A stretch of 38,796 bases of DNA from positions 1 through 38,796 of the forward strand of contig VGBO01000017.1 in assembly GCA_016870475.1 (NCBI GenBank), given 5' to 3'. The notes beneath the pieces were generated by a model. The model worked only from the letters and a program-made list of their open reading frames with translations, did not search any database and had not been told where the DNA came from. This document shows positions 25,997 to 34,610 of this stretch, in pieces. Position 1 is the stretch's first letter; each line of letters begins with the position of its first letter. The stretch is from Actinomycetota bacterium (GTDB taxonomy: Bacteria; Actinomycetota; Acidimicrobiia; Acidimicrobiales; CAIXPF01). The translations under genes were made by a program, and so were the position numbers.

Positions 25997-26625
25997 ACGC
26001 GCACCGAGGGCCGGATCGTGGCGAGCTTGGCGGGCCCGATGCCGGGTACGTCGAGCAACTCCTCGACGGAACCGAAGCGCCCCACACGGGTGCGGTGGGT
26101 GATGATCGCTGCCGCGGTGCTCGGCCCGACGCCCGGCAACCGCTCGAGCTCGGTGGCCGTCGCCCGGTTCAGGTCGAGCGGGAGCCCGCCCGCAGCGTCG
26201 CCGCCGAGTTGCCCCGGGGCAGCGACGGGCTGCGCCGGTTCCCCCGGCGCAGGAATGTGCACGCGTACCCCGTCGACGACGACCTGCGCGAGGTTCACCC
26301 CGGCGAGGTCGACCGGCGGACGCACCCCGCCGGCGGCGCGCACGGCGTCGGCGACACGCGCCCCGGCGGGAACTTCGACGAGGCCGGGCTGCACGACCGC
26401 GCCACTGACGTGCACCACGATCGGTGGCGGCGGCGCCGTCGTGGTCGTGACCCGCACGACCCGCGGGAGCGGCGTGGCGGGTTCCGGCGCCGAGCGCACG
26501 ACCACCACGGCGACCGCTCCGGCGCCGAGAGCGCCGACGAGCAGCGCGGCGACGGCACGCCGATGAGCCTCGACGACGTCCCGAACCACACCATGGAGGT
26601 CCGACATCCGATTCTGACGTGCCAT
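25993..26625 (-). CDS. comEA: ComEA-like DNA-binding protein
   Basis: This is an envelope DNA receptor that feeds DNA to ComEC. I choose the ATG at 26625, 8 bases after GGGAGG, giving 210 residues; a GTG at 26643 adds six. A cytoplasmic stub precedes one membrane helix (about 25-45, AVAALLVGALGAGAVAVVVV), then a Thr/Pro linker. A SLBB-type domain follows (VVHVSGAVVQPGLVEVPAGA to LAQVVVDGVRVHIP), then a double helix-hairpin-helix DNA-binding domain (LDLNRATATELERLPGVGPS and LLDVPGIGPAKLATIRPSV). It is the complete and usual ComEA layout, operonic with comEC. Confidence 0.92.
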   Translation of the reverse strand: MARQNRMSDLHGVVRDVVEAHRRAVAALLVGALGAGAVAVVVVRSAPEPATPLPRVVRVTTTTAPPPPIVVHVSGAVVQPGLVEVPAGARVADAVRAAGGVRPPVDLAGVNLAQVVVDGVRVHIPAPGEPAQPVAAPGQLGGDAAGGLPLDLNRATATELERLPGVGPSTAAAIITHRTRVGRFGSVEELLDVPGIGPAKLATIRPSVRV

Positions 26626-26671
26626 CGCACGCACCTCCCGCACCGCGGGGCCGAATCGGGGAAGACAACGG

Positions 26672-26677
26672 AACCTA
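26672..26677 (-). promoter_or_regulatory. -10 box (TAGGTT) of comEA-comEC
   Basis: TAGGTT on the minus strand lies 46 bases before the comEA ATG, so the transcript would have a leader of about 40 bases that includes the GGGAGG ribosome site. Confidence 0.4.
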
Positions 26678-26704
26678 CCCGGTACCTGCGGCGCAGCGGA
26701 GGGT

Positions 26705-27472
26705 GTGGGGCGCGCCCACTACGGTTCGCCCCTGCTTTCCACCCGGTCCTTGCGGCGTCTGGCTGCGGCGAGCGCTCTCGTTATCGGCGCGGTCCTCAGC
26801 GCATGTACGGCCGACGCCACATCGACCGACCGCGCCGAAGCGGCGGGAACGTCAGTCGTCAGCGGACCGGCCGGTCCGACCGGGCCCGTGGGCGCGCGGG
26901 GTGCGACCGGCGAGACCGGCGCGGCCGGGGCCACCGGCGCCCACGGGCACACCGGTGCCGCCGGTCAGCAGGGCGCTCGAGGCGAGCCAGGTCCACAGGG
27001 CCCCGCCGGCCTCGGCGACCTCGGTTGCACCGACGGCCAGACCGTCGTCTGGCAGGCATCGACGAGCTCGTGGCAGTGCACGAACACCGTCGCGAACCCG
27101 CTAAGCCAGCTCAGCTGCACGCTCGACCAGTCGATCCGGTGGAACGGGACGGCGTGGGCGTGCGTCGACACGACGAAGGTCTTCAGCCTCGGGCGGAGTA
27201 CGACCTGGCAAAGATTCAACGGCTCGACCGTCGCGGCCGTGTTCCCGCTGCGAAGCGCCGGCGTGGACGGTGGATCAACGTGCAGCACCTTTAGCTACTG
27301 CACGATCACGTTCACGAATGTCTCGGACCATCGAACCTGCACGTTCACCGAAGCCGGCTCGCAACGCCCGATGAACTCGGCCGTCTTCTCGATCTCGAAC
27401 ATCCAGTTCTTCGACCTCGACTATCCGTTTGAGTTCGCTATATCGATGAGCCTCACGTTCTTCTGCGCGTGA
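26705..27472 (+). CDS. Collagen-like lipoprotein
   Basis: This is a predicted surface lipoprotein of up to 255 residues. The N-terminus reads LRRLAAASALVIGAVLSAC, a lipobox ending in the Cys to be lipidated. After a short linker come 16 unbroken Gly-X-Y triplets (residues about 54-101, GPAGPTGPVGARGATGETGA onward), a collagen-like triple-helix stem. A C-terminal domain with six or more Cys (CTNT, CTLDQ, CVDT, CSTFSYC and others) and WNGTAWAC motifs may trimerise or bind a ligand. The start is unclear: GTG 26705, TTG 26750, or a CTG at 26732 that sits 6 bases after a TACGGT box. The 3' third is visibly less GC-rich than its neighbours, hinting at acquisition. Confidence 0.8.
   Translation: MGRAHYGSPLLSTRSLRRLAAASALVIGAVLSACTADATSTDRAEAAGTSVVSGPAGPTGPVGARGATGETGAAGATGAHGHTGAAGQQGARGEPGPQGPAGLGDLGCTDGQTVVWQASTSSWQCTNTVANPLSQLSCTLDQSIRWNGTAWACVDTTKVFSLGRSTTWQRFNGSTVAAVFPLRSAGVDGGSTCSTFSYCTITFTNVSDHRTCTFTEAGSQRPMNSAVFSISNIQFFDLDYPFEFAISMSLTFFCA
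26720..26725 (+). promoter_or_regulatory. Possible -10 box (TACGGT) of the collagen-like gene
   Basis: TACGGT fits the local -10 pattern but lies inside the frame opened by the GTG at 26705. If real, it would put the 5' end at an in-frame CTG (26732). Confidence 0.35.
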
Positions 27473-27482
27473 GCGGCGCAGG

Positions 27483-28184
27483 TCAGAACAGGCGCGAGGT
27501 GAGCAGCTTGCGGTACTGCGTCGTGCGGGGATCGTCGGGGCCGAGCACCTCGAGCAGGTCGACGTACTGCTGACGGGCGTCGTCGTCGCCCTTCACCCGG
27601 TCGAGCAGGCCGAGCAGCGTCGTCTCGACATCGTCGGCGACCGGGCCGGTGCGGGCGAGCGCTGCGATGCGGCGGGTCTCGGCGTTCTCGGGGATGCGGG
27701 CGAGGAGAGCGAGCGCCTCGTCGTTGTCGCCCCGGGCGACGAGCAGGTCGGCGAGCGCGACGACTGCGGGCTCGTACCCGTGGTCGAGCTCGAGCGCGGC
27801 TCGCAGCGACGCCTCGTCGCCGGCGGCCACGAGGCGGTCGATCTCGGTCTCCTCGGCCGTCGGCAGCAGGTTCTGCACGAACGCCCGCACCTCGCGCTCA
27901 CCCTGGGCCCCGACGAAGTTGTCGACGACCTGCCCCTTGCTGATCGCGTACACGGCAGGGATCCCCTGCACCCGGAACGCCTGCGCGATGCCGGGGTTCT
28001 CGTCCACGTTGACCTTGGCGAGCACGACCGCGCCGGCGGTCTCGCCGATCACCTGCTCGAGGATGGGACCGAGGGTCCGGCACGGGCCGCACCACGGGGC
28101 CCACAGGTCGACGACGACCGCCGCCGAATCGGAACGGACGAGCACGTCCTGTTCGAACGTTGCATCGGTGACGTCGATGACCAT
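27483..28184 (-). CDS. Thioredoxin-TPR protein, CnoX/YbbN-like
   Basis: This is a cytoplasmic thioredoxin-fold protein fused to a TPR-like tail, related to the chaperedoxin CnoX/YbbN. The 233 residues have a thioredoxin domain (1-108) with the active site WCGPC (31-35) and the cis-Pro segment QGIPAVYAISKG. Helical repeats follow at about 115-230 (AALELDHGYEPAVVALADLL, ETTLLGLLDRVKGDDDARQQ). Unlike E. coli CnoX, which lacks the first Cys, both active Cys are present, so thiol redox activity is likely. A strong GGGAG lies before the ATG. The promoter is shared head to head with the PAC2 gene. Confidence 0.92.
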   Translation of the reverse strand: MVIDVTDATFEQDVLVRSDSAAVVVDLWAPWCGPCRTLGPILEQVIGETAGAVVLAKVNVDENPGIAQAFRVQGIPAVYAISKGQVVDNFVGAQGEREVRAFVQNLLPTAEETEIDRLVAAGDEASLRAALELDHGYEPAVVALADLLVARGDNDEALALLARIPENAETRRIAALARTGPVADDVETTLLGLLDRVKGDDDARQQYVDLLEVLGPDDPRTTQYRKLLTSRLF

Positions 28185-28215
28185 GGTCGCTCCCACCTCG
28201 TAGAACCGCCCCCCA

Positions 28216-28224
28216 CGGTACCGT
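28216..28224. promoter_or_regulatory. Palindromic overlapping divergent -10 boxes
   Basis: Within ACGGTACCGT, TACCGT occurs on both strands: plus at 28219-28224, 7 bases before the PAC2 ATG, and minus at 28216-28221, 31 bases before the thioredoxin ATG. Two polymerases could not occupy both boxes at once. Confidence 0.55.
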
Positions 28225-28231
28225 CGTGGCG

Positions 28232-29104
28232 ATGGACGACCGCCAGCCCTTCCACCACGACCTCGTCGAGGTCCTCGTCGACCCGCTGCCCCGTGCCGAG
28301 GTCCTCGTCGTGTCGCTCGACCCGTGGATCGACGCCGGGTTCGGGGCGTCGCAGGCCCGCACGGCACTCGTCGCGCTGCCGTCGCGGGTGGTGGGGCGCT
28401 TCGACGCCGACGCGTTGGTCGACCACCAGGCCCGCCGACCGGTCGTCCGCATCGTCGAGGGGGTGCACGACGCCATCGCCTGGCCGGTGATCGAGCTGCA
28501 CGAGGTGACCGACACCGCCGGGCGCACGTTCCTGCACCTGCGCGGCCCCGAGCCCGACCACCGTTGGCGGGCGGTCACCGTCGCCGTCGTCGGGTTGTGC
28601 GCTGCGGCGGGCGTCCGTTCGGTGCTCTCGCTCGGCGCCTACCCCGCCCCGATGCCGCACACGCGTGCGGCGCGCGTCGTCGCGAGCGCGTCGTCACGCG
28701 AGATCGCAGAACGGGTCGGCATCGTGCCGGGACAGCTCGACGTCCCGGCCGGCATCAACGCAGCGATCGAGGTTGCCTGTTCGGGTGCCGGCCTCGAGAC
28801 GGTGTCGCTGTGGGCACAGGTTCCCCACTACGTGGCGAATCTGCCGTACCCGGCGGCGGCGTTGGCGCTGCTCGGGCAGGTCCACGACCTCGCGGGGATC
28901 ACCGTCGACACCGGAGAGCTCGCCACCGCCGCCGCCGACACGCACCGGCGCATCACCGAACTCGTGGCCTCGAACGACGAGCACCTCGACATGGTCCGCC
29001 AGCTCGAGACCGCCTACGACGAGGTCGTCCCACCCCCGACGGTCCCCTCCGGCGACGAGATCGCCGCCGAGCTCGAACGCTTCCTGCGCAGCGAGGACCG
29101 CTGA
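28232..29104 (+). CDS. PAC2 family protein
   Basis: This is a 290-residue protein of the PAC2 (proteasome-assembly-chaperone-like) family, whose role in actinobacteria is not settled. The start is the ATG at 28232, 7 bases after TACCGT; a GTG at 28226 would overlap the promoter. Family landmarks are LVVSLDPWIDAGFGASQART, the GAYPAPMPHTRAARVVASAS segment and WAQVPHYVANLPYPAAALAL. A C-terminal helical region follows (DMVRQLETAYDEVV). No signal peptide is present. It is transcribed alone, followed 70 bases later by a secreted-protein gene. Confidence 0.88.
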   Translation: MDDRQPFHHDLVEVLVDPLPRAEVLVVSLDPWIDAGFGASQARTALVALPSRVVGRFDADALVDHQARRPVVRIVEGVHDAIAWPVIELHEVTDTAGRTFLHLRGPEPDHRWRAVTVAVVGLCAAAGVRSVLSLGAYPAPMPHTRAARVVASASSREIAERVGIVPGQLDVPAGINAAIEVACSGAGLETVSLWAQVPHYVANLPYPAAALALLGQVHDLAGITVDTGELATAAADTHRRITELVASNDEHLDMVRQLETAYDEVVPPPTVPSGDEIAAELERFLRSEDR

Positions 29105-29160
29105 TGGCGAGCGAGGCGTTGTTCTCGACGTCGAGCCATCGAGATGCGGCCGGCGGCGTG

Positions 29161-29166
29161 TACCCT
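29161..29166 (+). promoter_or_regulatory. -10 box (TACCCT) of the secreted-protein gene
   Basis: TACCCT lies 8 bases before the ATG at 29175, in the 70-base gap after the PAC2 gene. Confidence 0.5.
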
Positions 29167-29174
29167 TCCGTCCC

Positions 29175-30008
29175 ATGGTGCGCCGCAGCACGGCCGTACT
29201 GGGCTCGATCACCGTCGCCGCTGCTGCGCTGATCAGCGTCGCCGCACCCGCCGGGGCGACCCCGCCGGACGTCCTGATCATCCACTCCTACGCCGACGGC
29301 GGCTATATCAACGTGCTGACCGGTCCGGTCGTGTCGGGGCTCACCGCAACCGGGGCGTTCGGCACGATCACGGTCTTCGACTCCTTTCAAGGACGGGGAA
29401 CGGCGCCGACGACCGCGACGCTGGCCGGCATCGAGGTCGTCATCGTGACGAGCGACCAGGACTTCGTCGACACGGTCGCGCTCGGGGACCTGCTGGCCGA
29501 CTTCGTCGACAGCGGCAGGCGCGTCATCGAGGCCACGTACTCCTTCGCCTGCCCGACGGTCGGCACCCCGGGCAGCGAGTGGGGCATCGGCGGCCGGTGG
29601 GAGTCGGGGGGCTACAGCCCGCTCGTGAACCCGCAGCCCTCGTCCTGCGCCGACTACACCTGGGTCGGCGGCGCCGACGGCGTCATCGATGCCGCCGGCT
29701 CGCCCTACGTCGCCGGGGTCACGCCACCGTTCGGCACCCCGTCCGGCGCGAACGGGATGAACCGGAACGTCGTCGCGGTGCGCAACACGGCGACCACGAT
29801 CATGTCCTGGAGCGATAACAACGCCCTTTTCGCCGTCGGACCCAACTGTGTGATGGGGATAAACATCTGGCCGCCGGACATGCACGAGTGGAACGACGCC
29901 GCCTCCGCGTACCAGCTGTTCGCCAATGCTGCGACCGTCCCCTGCACCCCGGCGGGGTCAGGGACCCCGCCGCCGGCACCGGTCGTTCAGCCCGCTTACA
30001 CGGGCTGA
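29175..30008 (+). CDS. Secreted protein of unknown function
   Basis: I do not recognise this 277-residue protein. A typical signal peptide (RRSTAVLGSITVAAAALISV) ends at a probable cleavage site after APAGA. The mature part begins PPDVLIIHSYADGGYINVLT and continues with strand-helix units (ATLAGIEVVIVTSDQDFVDT, ALGDLLADFVDSGRRVIEAT). These suggest a Rossmann- or glutamine-amidotransferase-like fold, which is inference only. Four Cys (SFACP, SSCADY, PNCVMG, VPCTP) could form two disulfides. The tail is Pro-rich and lacks a sorting motif or membrane anchor. The ATG follows TACCCT by 8 bases. Two hairpins lie at its 3' end. Confidence 0.75.
   Translation: MVRRSTAVLGSITVAAAALISVAAPAGATPPDVLIIHSYADGGYINVLTGPVVSGLTATGAFGTITVFDSFQGRGTAPTTATLAGIEVVIVTSDQDFVDTVALGDLLADFVDSGRRVIEATYSFACPTVGTPGSEWGIGGRWESGGYSPLVNPQPSSCADYTWVGGADGVIDAAGSPYVAGVTPPFGTPSGANGMNRNVVAVRNTATTIMSWSDNNALFAVGPNCVMGINIWPPDMHEWNDAASAYQLFANAATVPCTPAGSGTPPPAPVVQPAYTG
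29951..29971. repeat. 9-bp hairpin near the end of the secreted-protein gene
   Basis: GGCGGGGTC, a 3-base loop and GACCCCGCC pair perfectly within the coding end. A second hairpin follows 16 bases later; the two may act together in termination. Confidence 0.5.
29988..30007. terminator. Hairpin between convergent genes
   Basis: CAGCCCG, a 6-base loop and CGGGCTG span the stop codon of the secreted-protein gene, 9 bases from the end of the convergent acyl-AMP ligase gene. No T tract is present, so efficiency is uncertain. Confidence 0.5.
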
Positions 30009-30015
30009 GCGGAGC

Positions 30016-31680
30016 TCAGATCCGGCTGAGCGTGCCGTCGAGGTAGCGCTCCCGGCAGAGCGCCCGCTGCAGCTTGCCCGACGACGTCTTCGGGAGCGTC
30101 CCGGGCGTGATGAGCACCACGTCACGGGCGGGGATGCCGATCGCCTCGCGCACCCGCACCCCCACCGTGTCGGCGAGCGCCGCGGGGTCGTCCGCCCGCG
30201 ACTCGGCGACGACGACGAGGCCCTCCTTGCCGTGGCGGCCCTCCACACCGAAGGCGATGACATTTCCGGCCCGCACGCCGTCGACGGTCGCGACGACGCG
30301 TTCGACGTCCTGGGGGTGCACGTTGCGGCCACCGACGATGATCAGGTCCTTCATCCGGCCGCAGATCACCAGGTCGCCCTCGACGAGGTAGGCGAGGTCG
30401 CCGGTGCGCAACCAGTCGCCGTCGAAGAGCTCCCGGGTCGCCGCCTCGTTCCGGTAGTAGCCGGGGGTGACGGACGTGCCACGGATCTGCAGTTCGCCGA
30501 CCACACGTTCGGCGAGCACCGTGCCCTCGGGGTCGACGATGCGGAGGTCCATGCCACCGAGCACCCTGCCGAGCTTCACGAGCTCGCGTGCGGTCTCGTC
30601 CGCCGGAGAGACGGGAACCGCACGACCCTCCGCCTCGAGGACGGCGGCGTCGACGGCGTCGGTGCGCAGACCCGCCATCGGGTCGGGGAACGTCCCACCG
30701 ATCGCGACCTCGGCCATCCCGAACGCCGGGAACACCGCGCCGGGGCGCAGCGCGTGCGCCGCACCCGCGGCGATGTAGTCGCGGACCGTCGCCGGATCCA
30801 CCGGTTCGGCCCCGTTCAGCCCGATCCGCAACGACGACAGGTCGAGCGGTTCCTTGCGGCGCCGCAGCGCACGGGCGGCGAGCACCCAGGAGAAGTTCGG
30901 GCCGGCGGTCGCCGTGCCCCGGTAGGTGTGGATCCACTCCATCCACCTGCCCGGGTCGGCGAGGAAGTCCTGCGGGGCGCCGAGCACCAGGTCGACACCG
31001 TTCGCCATGCCCAACAGCAGCAGACCCACGAGCCCCATGTCGTGGTAGAGCGGCAGCCATGAGACGAGCACGTCGGCGTCGGTGAGGTTCGCCCGTTCGA
31101 TCATCGCGTCGTGGTTCGCGCAGATGATCCGGTGCGGGATCATCACGCCCTTCGGTTCCGCCGTCGAACCCGACGTGAACTGCAGGATCGCGAGGTCGTC
31201 GGGCGCGACCTGCGGCCGCGCGTAGGCCGACGGGTCGCCGCCGAGCAGGTCCTGCAGGACGACGGTCGTCGGGTCCAAGGGGTCGGCCTCGACGAAGGGG
31301 GCGAGATCGGCGTCGATCACGAGGAGGTCGGTGTCGGCGTTGCGCACCCGGGAGCGGGTCTGCAACGTGAACTCCTCGAGCGACCCGAGCCGCATCGGCA
31401 GCGGCAGCACGACCAACGTCGCCCCCGCCAGCCACGTCGCCTGCATGAAGGTGACGAGCGCCCGTGACGTCGGGGCGAGGACCGAGAGGTGACTGCCTGC
31501 GACGATGCCCCGCGCCTGCAGGTTCGCGGCGACCGCCCGGGCCTCGTCGTGCAGTTCCGCCCACGACAACCGGTCGGGTGAACCACCGGTCATGAAGACG
31601 ACGTCGCCCGATCCGGGTCGGGTCGCGGCGTGCTCGATGCGGTCGAGAAGGGTGTGCACGAGGGTCGGACCGCACAGCAC
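30016..31680 (-). CDS. Fatty acyl-AMP ligase / acyl-CoA synthetase (FadD-like)
   Basis: This is an adenylate-forming enzyme that activates a fatty acid as acyl-AMP and passes it to CoA or a carrier protein. The 554 residues show the nucleotide-binding loop [12 protein letters not shown] (168-179), then [26 protein letters not shown] and [10 protein letters not shown]. The hinge region ([20 protein letters not shown]) leads to the C-terminal lysine segment [18 protein letters not shown] and GLNGAEP are typical of the FAAL-like branch of FadD proteins. No polyketide synthase or carrier-protein gene is adjacent. The GTG at 31680 is the likely start, with TAACCCT 5 bases upstream; it is divergent from leuS. 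Confidence 0.88.
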   Translation of the reverse strand: MLCGPTLVHTLLDRIEHAATRPGSGDVVFMTGGSPDRLSWAELHDEARAVAANLQARGIVAGSHLSVLAPTSRALVTFMQATWLAGATLVVLPLPMRLGSLEEFTLQTRSRVRNADTDLLVIDADLAPFVEADPLDPTTVVLQDLLGGDPSAYARPQVAPDDLAILQFTSGSTAEPKGVMIPHRIICANHDAMIERANLTDADVLVSWLPLYHDMGLVGLLLLGMANGVDLVLGAPQDFLADPGRWMEWIHTYRGTATAGPNFSWVLAARALRRRKEPLDLSSLRIGLNGAEPVDPATVRDYIAAGAAHALRPGAVFPAFGMAEVAIGGTFPDPMAGLRTDAVDAAVLEAEGRAVPVSPADETARELVKLGRVLGGMDLRIVDPEGTVLAERVVGELQIRGTSVTPGYYRNEAATRELFDGDWLRTGDLAYLVEGDLVICGRMKDLIIVGGRNVHPQDVERVVATVDGVRAGNVIAFGVEGRHGKEGLVVVAESRADDPAALADTVGVRVREAIGIPARDVVLITPGTLPKTSSGKLQRALCRERYLDGTLSRI

Positions 31681-31723
31681 GCCCGAGGGTTACCCCCGGT
31701 CGCTCCGGGTGGGGGCGCCCGTC

Positions 31724-31729
31724 TAGCGT
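31724..31729 (+). promoter_or_regulatory. -10 box (TAGCGT) of leuS
   Basis: TAGCGT lies 8 bases before the leuS ATG, in the 57-base gap shared with the divergent acyl-AMP ligase gene. Confidence 0.55.
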
Positions 31730-31737
31730 TCGACCCC

Positions 31738-34584
31738 ATGTCCGCCCCGTCCCCCGAGAACGCCACCTCCGGTCTGCCCGAACACCGGTACACGGCTCGC
31801 CTCGCCGAACAGATCGAGACTCGCTGGCAGGATCGCTGGGAGACCGAGGGCACCTTCGAGGCCCCGAACCCCTCGGGCCCGCTCGCCGGTCCGGGGGCGG
31901 CCGGCCGGCCGAAGCTGTACGTACTCGACATGTTCCCCTACCCCTCCGGGTCGGGTCTGCACGTCGGTCACCCGCTCGGCTACATCGGCACCGACGTGTA
32001 CACCCGCTACAAGCGGATGAGCGGCTTCAACGTGCTCTACACGATGGGCTTCGACTCCTTCGGCCTGCCCGCCGAGCAGTACGCCGTGCAGACCGGCACC
32101 CACCCGCGCACCACCACCGAGGCGAACGTCGCGAACATGCGCCGCCAGCTCCGCCGGCTCGGCCTCGGTCACGACCCGCGCCGGTCGGTGTCGACCACCT
32201 ACGTCGACTTCTACCGCTGGACCCAGTGGATCTTCCTGCAGATCTACAACGCGTTCTACGACGCCGAGCAGCGGCGCGCCCGTCCGATCACCGAGCTCGT
32301 CGCCGAGTTCGCCGCCGGGACGCGGCCGACACCGGACGGCCGAGCCTGGGCGGCGCTCAGCGCCGCGGAGCAGTACACCGTCGTCGACGACCACCGCCTC
32401 GCGTACCTCGCCGAGGCGCCGGTGAACTGGTGCCCCGGGCTCGGCACCGTCGTAGCGAACGAGGAGGTCACCGCCGACGGGCGCTCCGACCGTGGGAACT
32501 TCCCCGTGTTCCGCCGCACGATGCGCCAGTGGATGATGCGCATCACCGCGTACGCCGACCGCCTGCTCGACGACCTCGACCTGCTGGACTGGTCCGAGTC
32601 GATCAAGTTGATGCAACGCAACTGGATCGGTCGTTCCCGTGGCGCGCGAGTCGACTTCGCGTCCCCCGCCGGTCCGATCACCGTGTTCACGACCCGACCC
32701 GACACGCTGTTCGGGGCGACGTTCATGGTGCTCGCACCCGAGCACCCCCTCGTCGACGCGCTCGTACCCGACGCCTGGCCCGACGGCACGAAGGCGGCGT
32801 GGACGGGCGGTGCGGCGACCCCGGCGGATGCGGTGCGCGCCTACCAGCGCGCCGCCGCAGCGAAGAGCAACATCGCCCGTCAGGCCGCCGACCGGGACAA
32901 GACCGGCGTGTTCACCGGCAGCTTCGCCACCAACCCGGTGAACGGCACGCCCGTTCCCGTGTTCATCGCCGACTACGTCCTCACCGACTACGGCACCGGG
33001 GCGATCATGGCCGTGCCGGGCGAGGACCAGCGCGACTGGGACTTCGCCGCACAGTTCGACCTGCCCGTCGTCGAGACCATCGCCCGCCCCGAAGGCTGGG
33101 TCGGCGAGGCGTTCGAGGGTGACGGCGTGCACGTCAACTCGGGGTTCCTCGACGGCATGGGCAAGGACGAGGCGATCGACGCGATGATCTCCCGCCTCGA
33201 GGCCGACGGCACCGGCACCGGCACCATCAACTACAAGCTGCGCGACTGGTTGTTCTCCCGCCAGCGCTACTGGGGTGAACCCTTCCCGATCGTCTACGAC
33301 GAGGACGGGATCGCCCACCCGCTCCCCGACGGCCTGCTGCCCGTCGAGCTGCCCGACACCGACCAGTTCTCCCCGCGCACCTTCGACCCCGACGACGAGT
33401 TCTCCGACCCCGAATCGCCGCTCGACCGGCTGGGTGACTGGGTGCACGTCACGCTCGACCTCGGCGACGGCCCGCGCCGCTATCGCCGTGACACGAACGT
33501 GATGCCGCAGTGGGCCGGGTCGTGCTGGTACGAGCTCCGCTACCTCGACCCGACGAACGACACGGCGATGGTCGACCGTGACGTCGAGCGCTACTGGATG
33601 GGCCCCGACCCGACCCGACCCGGCCACCCCGGCGGTGCCGACCTGTACGTCGGCGGGGTCGAGCACGCCGTGCTGCACCTGCTCTACGCCCGGTTCTGGC
33701 ACAAGGTGCTCTACGACCTCGGCCACGTGTCCTCCGTCGAGCCGTTCCACCGGCTCTTCAACCAGGGCTACATCCTCGCGGCGGCGTACACCGACGAACG
33801 CGGCGTCTACGTCGACGCGGCGGCGGTCGAGGAACGCGACGGCGCGTACTTCTTCGAGGGGCGCCCGGTCACCCGTGAGTACGGGAAGATGGGCAAGTCC
33901 CTGCGCAACGCCGTCACCCCCGACGAGATGTACGACGCCTACGGCGCGGACACGCTCCGGATCTACGAGATGTCGATGGGACCGATGGACGCGTCACGGC
34001 CGTGGGAGACCCGCGCCGTGCCGGGGGCGTACCGGCTCCTGCAGCGGATCTGGCGGAACATCGTCGACGAGGACACCGGCGCAATCACCGTGGTCGACAC
34101 GTCTGCTGACGCCGCGACCCGTCGCCTGCTGCACCGCACGATCGATGCGGTCCGCACCGAGTTCGAACACCTGCGGTTCAACACGGCGATCGCCCGCATC
34201 ACCGAGCTCAACAACCACCTCACCGGCATCGCCGCGGCCGGCGGATTGCCGCGCGCCGTGGCAGAGCCGCTCGTGCTCCTGCTCGCCCCGCTCGCCCCGC
34301 ACCTCGCCGAGGAGCTCTGGGCGCGGCTCGGCCACGACGCGAGCCTGGCGCACGAGGCGTTCCCGACCGCCGACCCCGCCGAGCTCGTCGAGGACGAGGT
34401 CGAGGTCGCCGTGCAGGTCTCGGGCAAGGTCCGTGCCAGGATCACCGTTCCCGCCGACGCGAATGCCGCCGCCCTCGAGGCCGCGGCCCGTGCCGACGAA
34501 CGGATCGCGGAACTGCTCGCTGCCGCCACGGTCCGCAAAGTGATCGCGGTGCCGGGCAAGCTCGTCAACTTCGTCGTGGGCTGA
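31738..34584 (+). CDS. leuS: Leucyl-tRNA synthetase
   Basis: This is a class I synthetase that charges tRNA-Leu and edits mischarged products. The ATG at 31738 follows TAGCGT by 8 bases and gives 948 residues, a normal length. The HIGH motif appears as HVGH (76-79, within [18 protein letters not shown]). The CP1 editing domain includes [20 protein letters not shown] and [20 protein letters not shown]. The KMSKS loop reads KMGKS within [12 protein letters not shown], as in other actinobacterial LeuRS. The anticodon-binding and C-terminal domains are complete. Confidence 0.97.
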   Translation: MSAPSPENATSGLPEHRYTARLAEQIETRWQDRWETEGTFEAPNPSGPLAGPGAAGRPKLYVLDMFPYPSGSGLHVGHPLGYIGTDVYTRYKRMSGFNVLYTMGFDSFGLPAEQYAVQTGTHPRTTTEANVANMRRQLRRLGLGHDPRRSVSTTYVDFYRWTQWIFLQIYNAFYDAEQRRARPITELVAEFAAGTRPTPDGRAWAALSAAEQYTVVDDHRLAYLAEAPVNWCPGLGTVVANEEVTADGRSDRGNFPVFRRTMRQWMMRITAYADRLLDDLDLLDWSESIKLMQRNWIGRSRGARVDFASPAGPITVFTTRPDTLFGATFMVLAPEHPLVDALVPDAWPDGTKAAWTGGAATPADAVRAYQRAAAAKSNIARQAADRDKTGVFTGSFATNPVNGTPVPVFIADYVLTDYGTGAIMAVPGEDQRDWDFAAQFDLPVVETIARPEGWVGEAFEGDGVHVNSGFLDGMGKDEAIDAMISRLEADGTGTGTINYKLRDWLFSRQRYWGEPFPIVYDEDGIAHPLPDGLLPVELPDTDQFSPRTFDPDDEFSDPESPLDRLGDWVHVTLDLGDGPRRYRRDTNVMPQWAGSCWYELRYLDPTNDTAMVDRDVERYWMGPDPTRPGHPGGADLYVGGVEHAVLHLLYARFWHKVLYDLGHVSSVEPFHRLFNQGYILAAAYTDERGVYVDAAAVEERDGAYFFEGRPVTREYGKMGKSLRNAVTPDEMYDAYGADTLRIYEMSMGPMDASRPWETRAVPGAYRLLQRIWRNIVDEDTGAITVVDTSADAATRRLLHRTIDAVRTEFEHLRFNTAIARITELNNHLTGIAAAGGLPRAVAEPLVLLLAPLAPHLAEELWARLGHDASLAHEAFPTADPAELVEDEVEVAVQVSGKVRARITVPADANAAALEAAARADERIAELLAAATVRKVIAVPGKLVNFVVG

Positions 34585-34598
34585 GCGGCCGCCGCGGC

Positions 34599-34604
34599 TA
34601 CCGT
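34599..34604 (+). promoter_or_regulatory. -10 box (TACCGT) of the CoA-transferase gene
   Basis: TACCGT lies 6 bases before the ATG at 34611, in the 26-base gap after leuS, so the gene need not depend on leuS transcription. Confidence 0.55.
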
Positions 34605-34610
34605 CCGGGC

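Noticed and set aside
24372-26087. A 571-codon minus-strand frame overlapping comEC
   Set aside because: It is an alternative frame of comEC rich in Arg/Gly; the comEC frame carries the real motifs.
31723-33750. A 675-codon open frame on the minus strand
   Set aside because: It is antisense to leuS and is a shadow of its codon bias.
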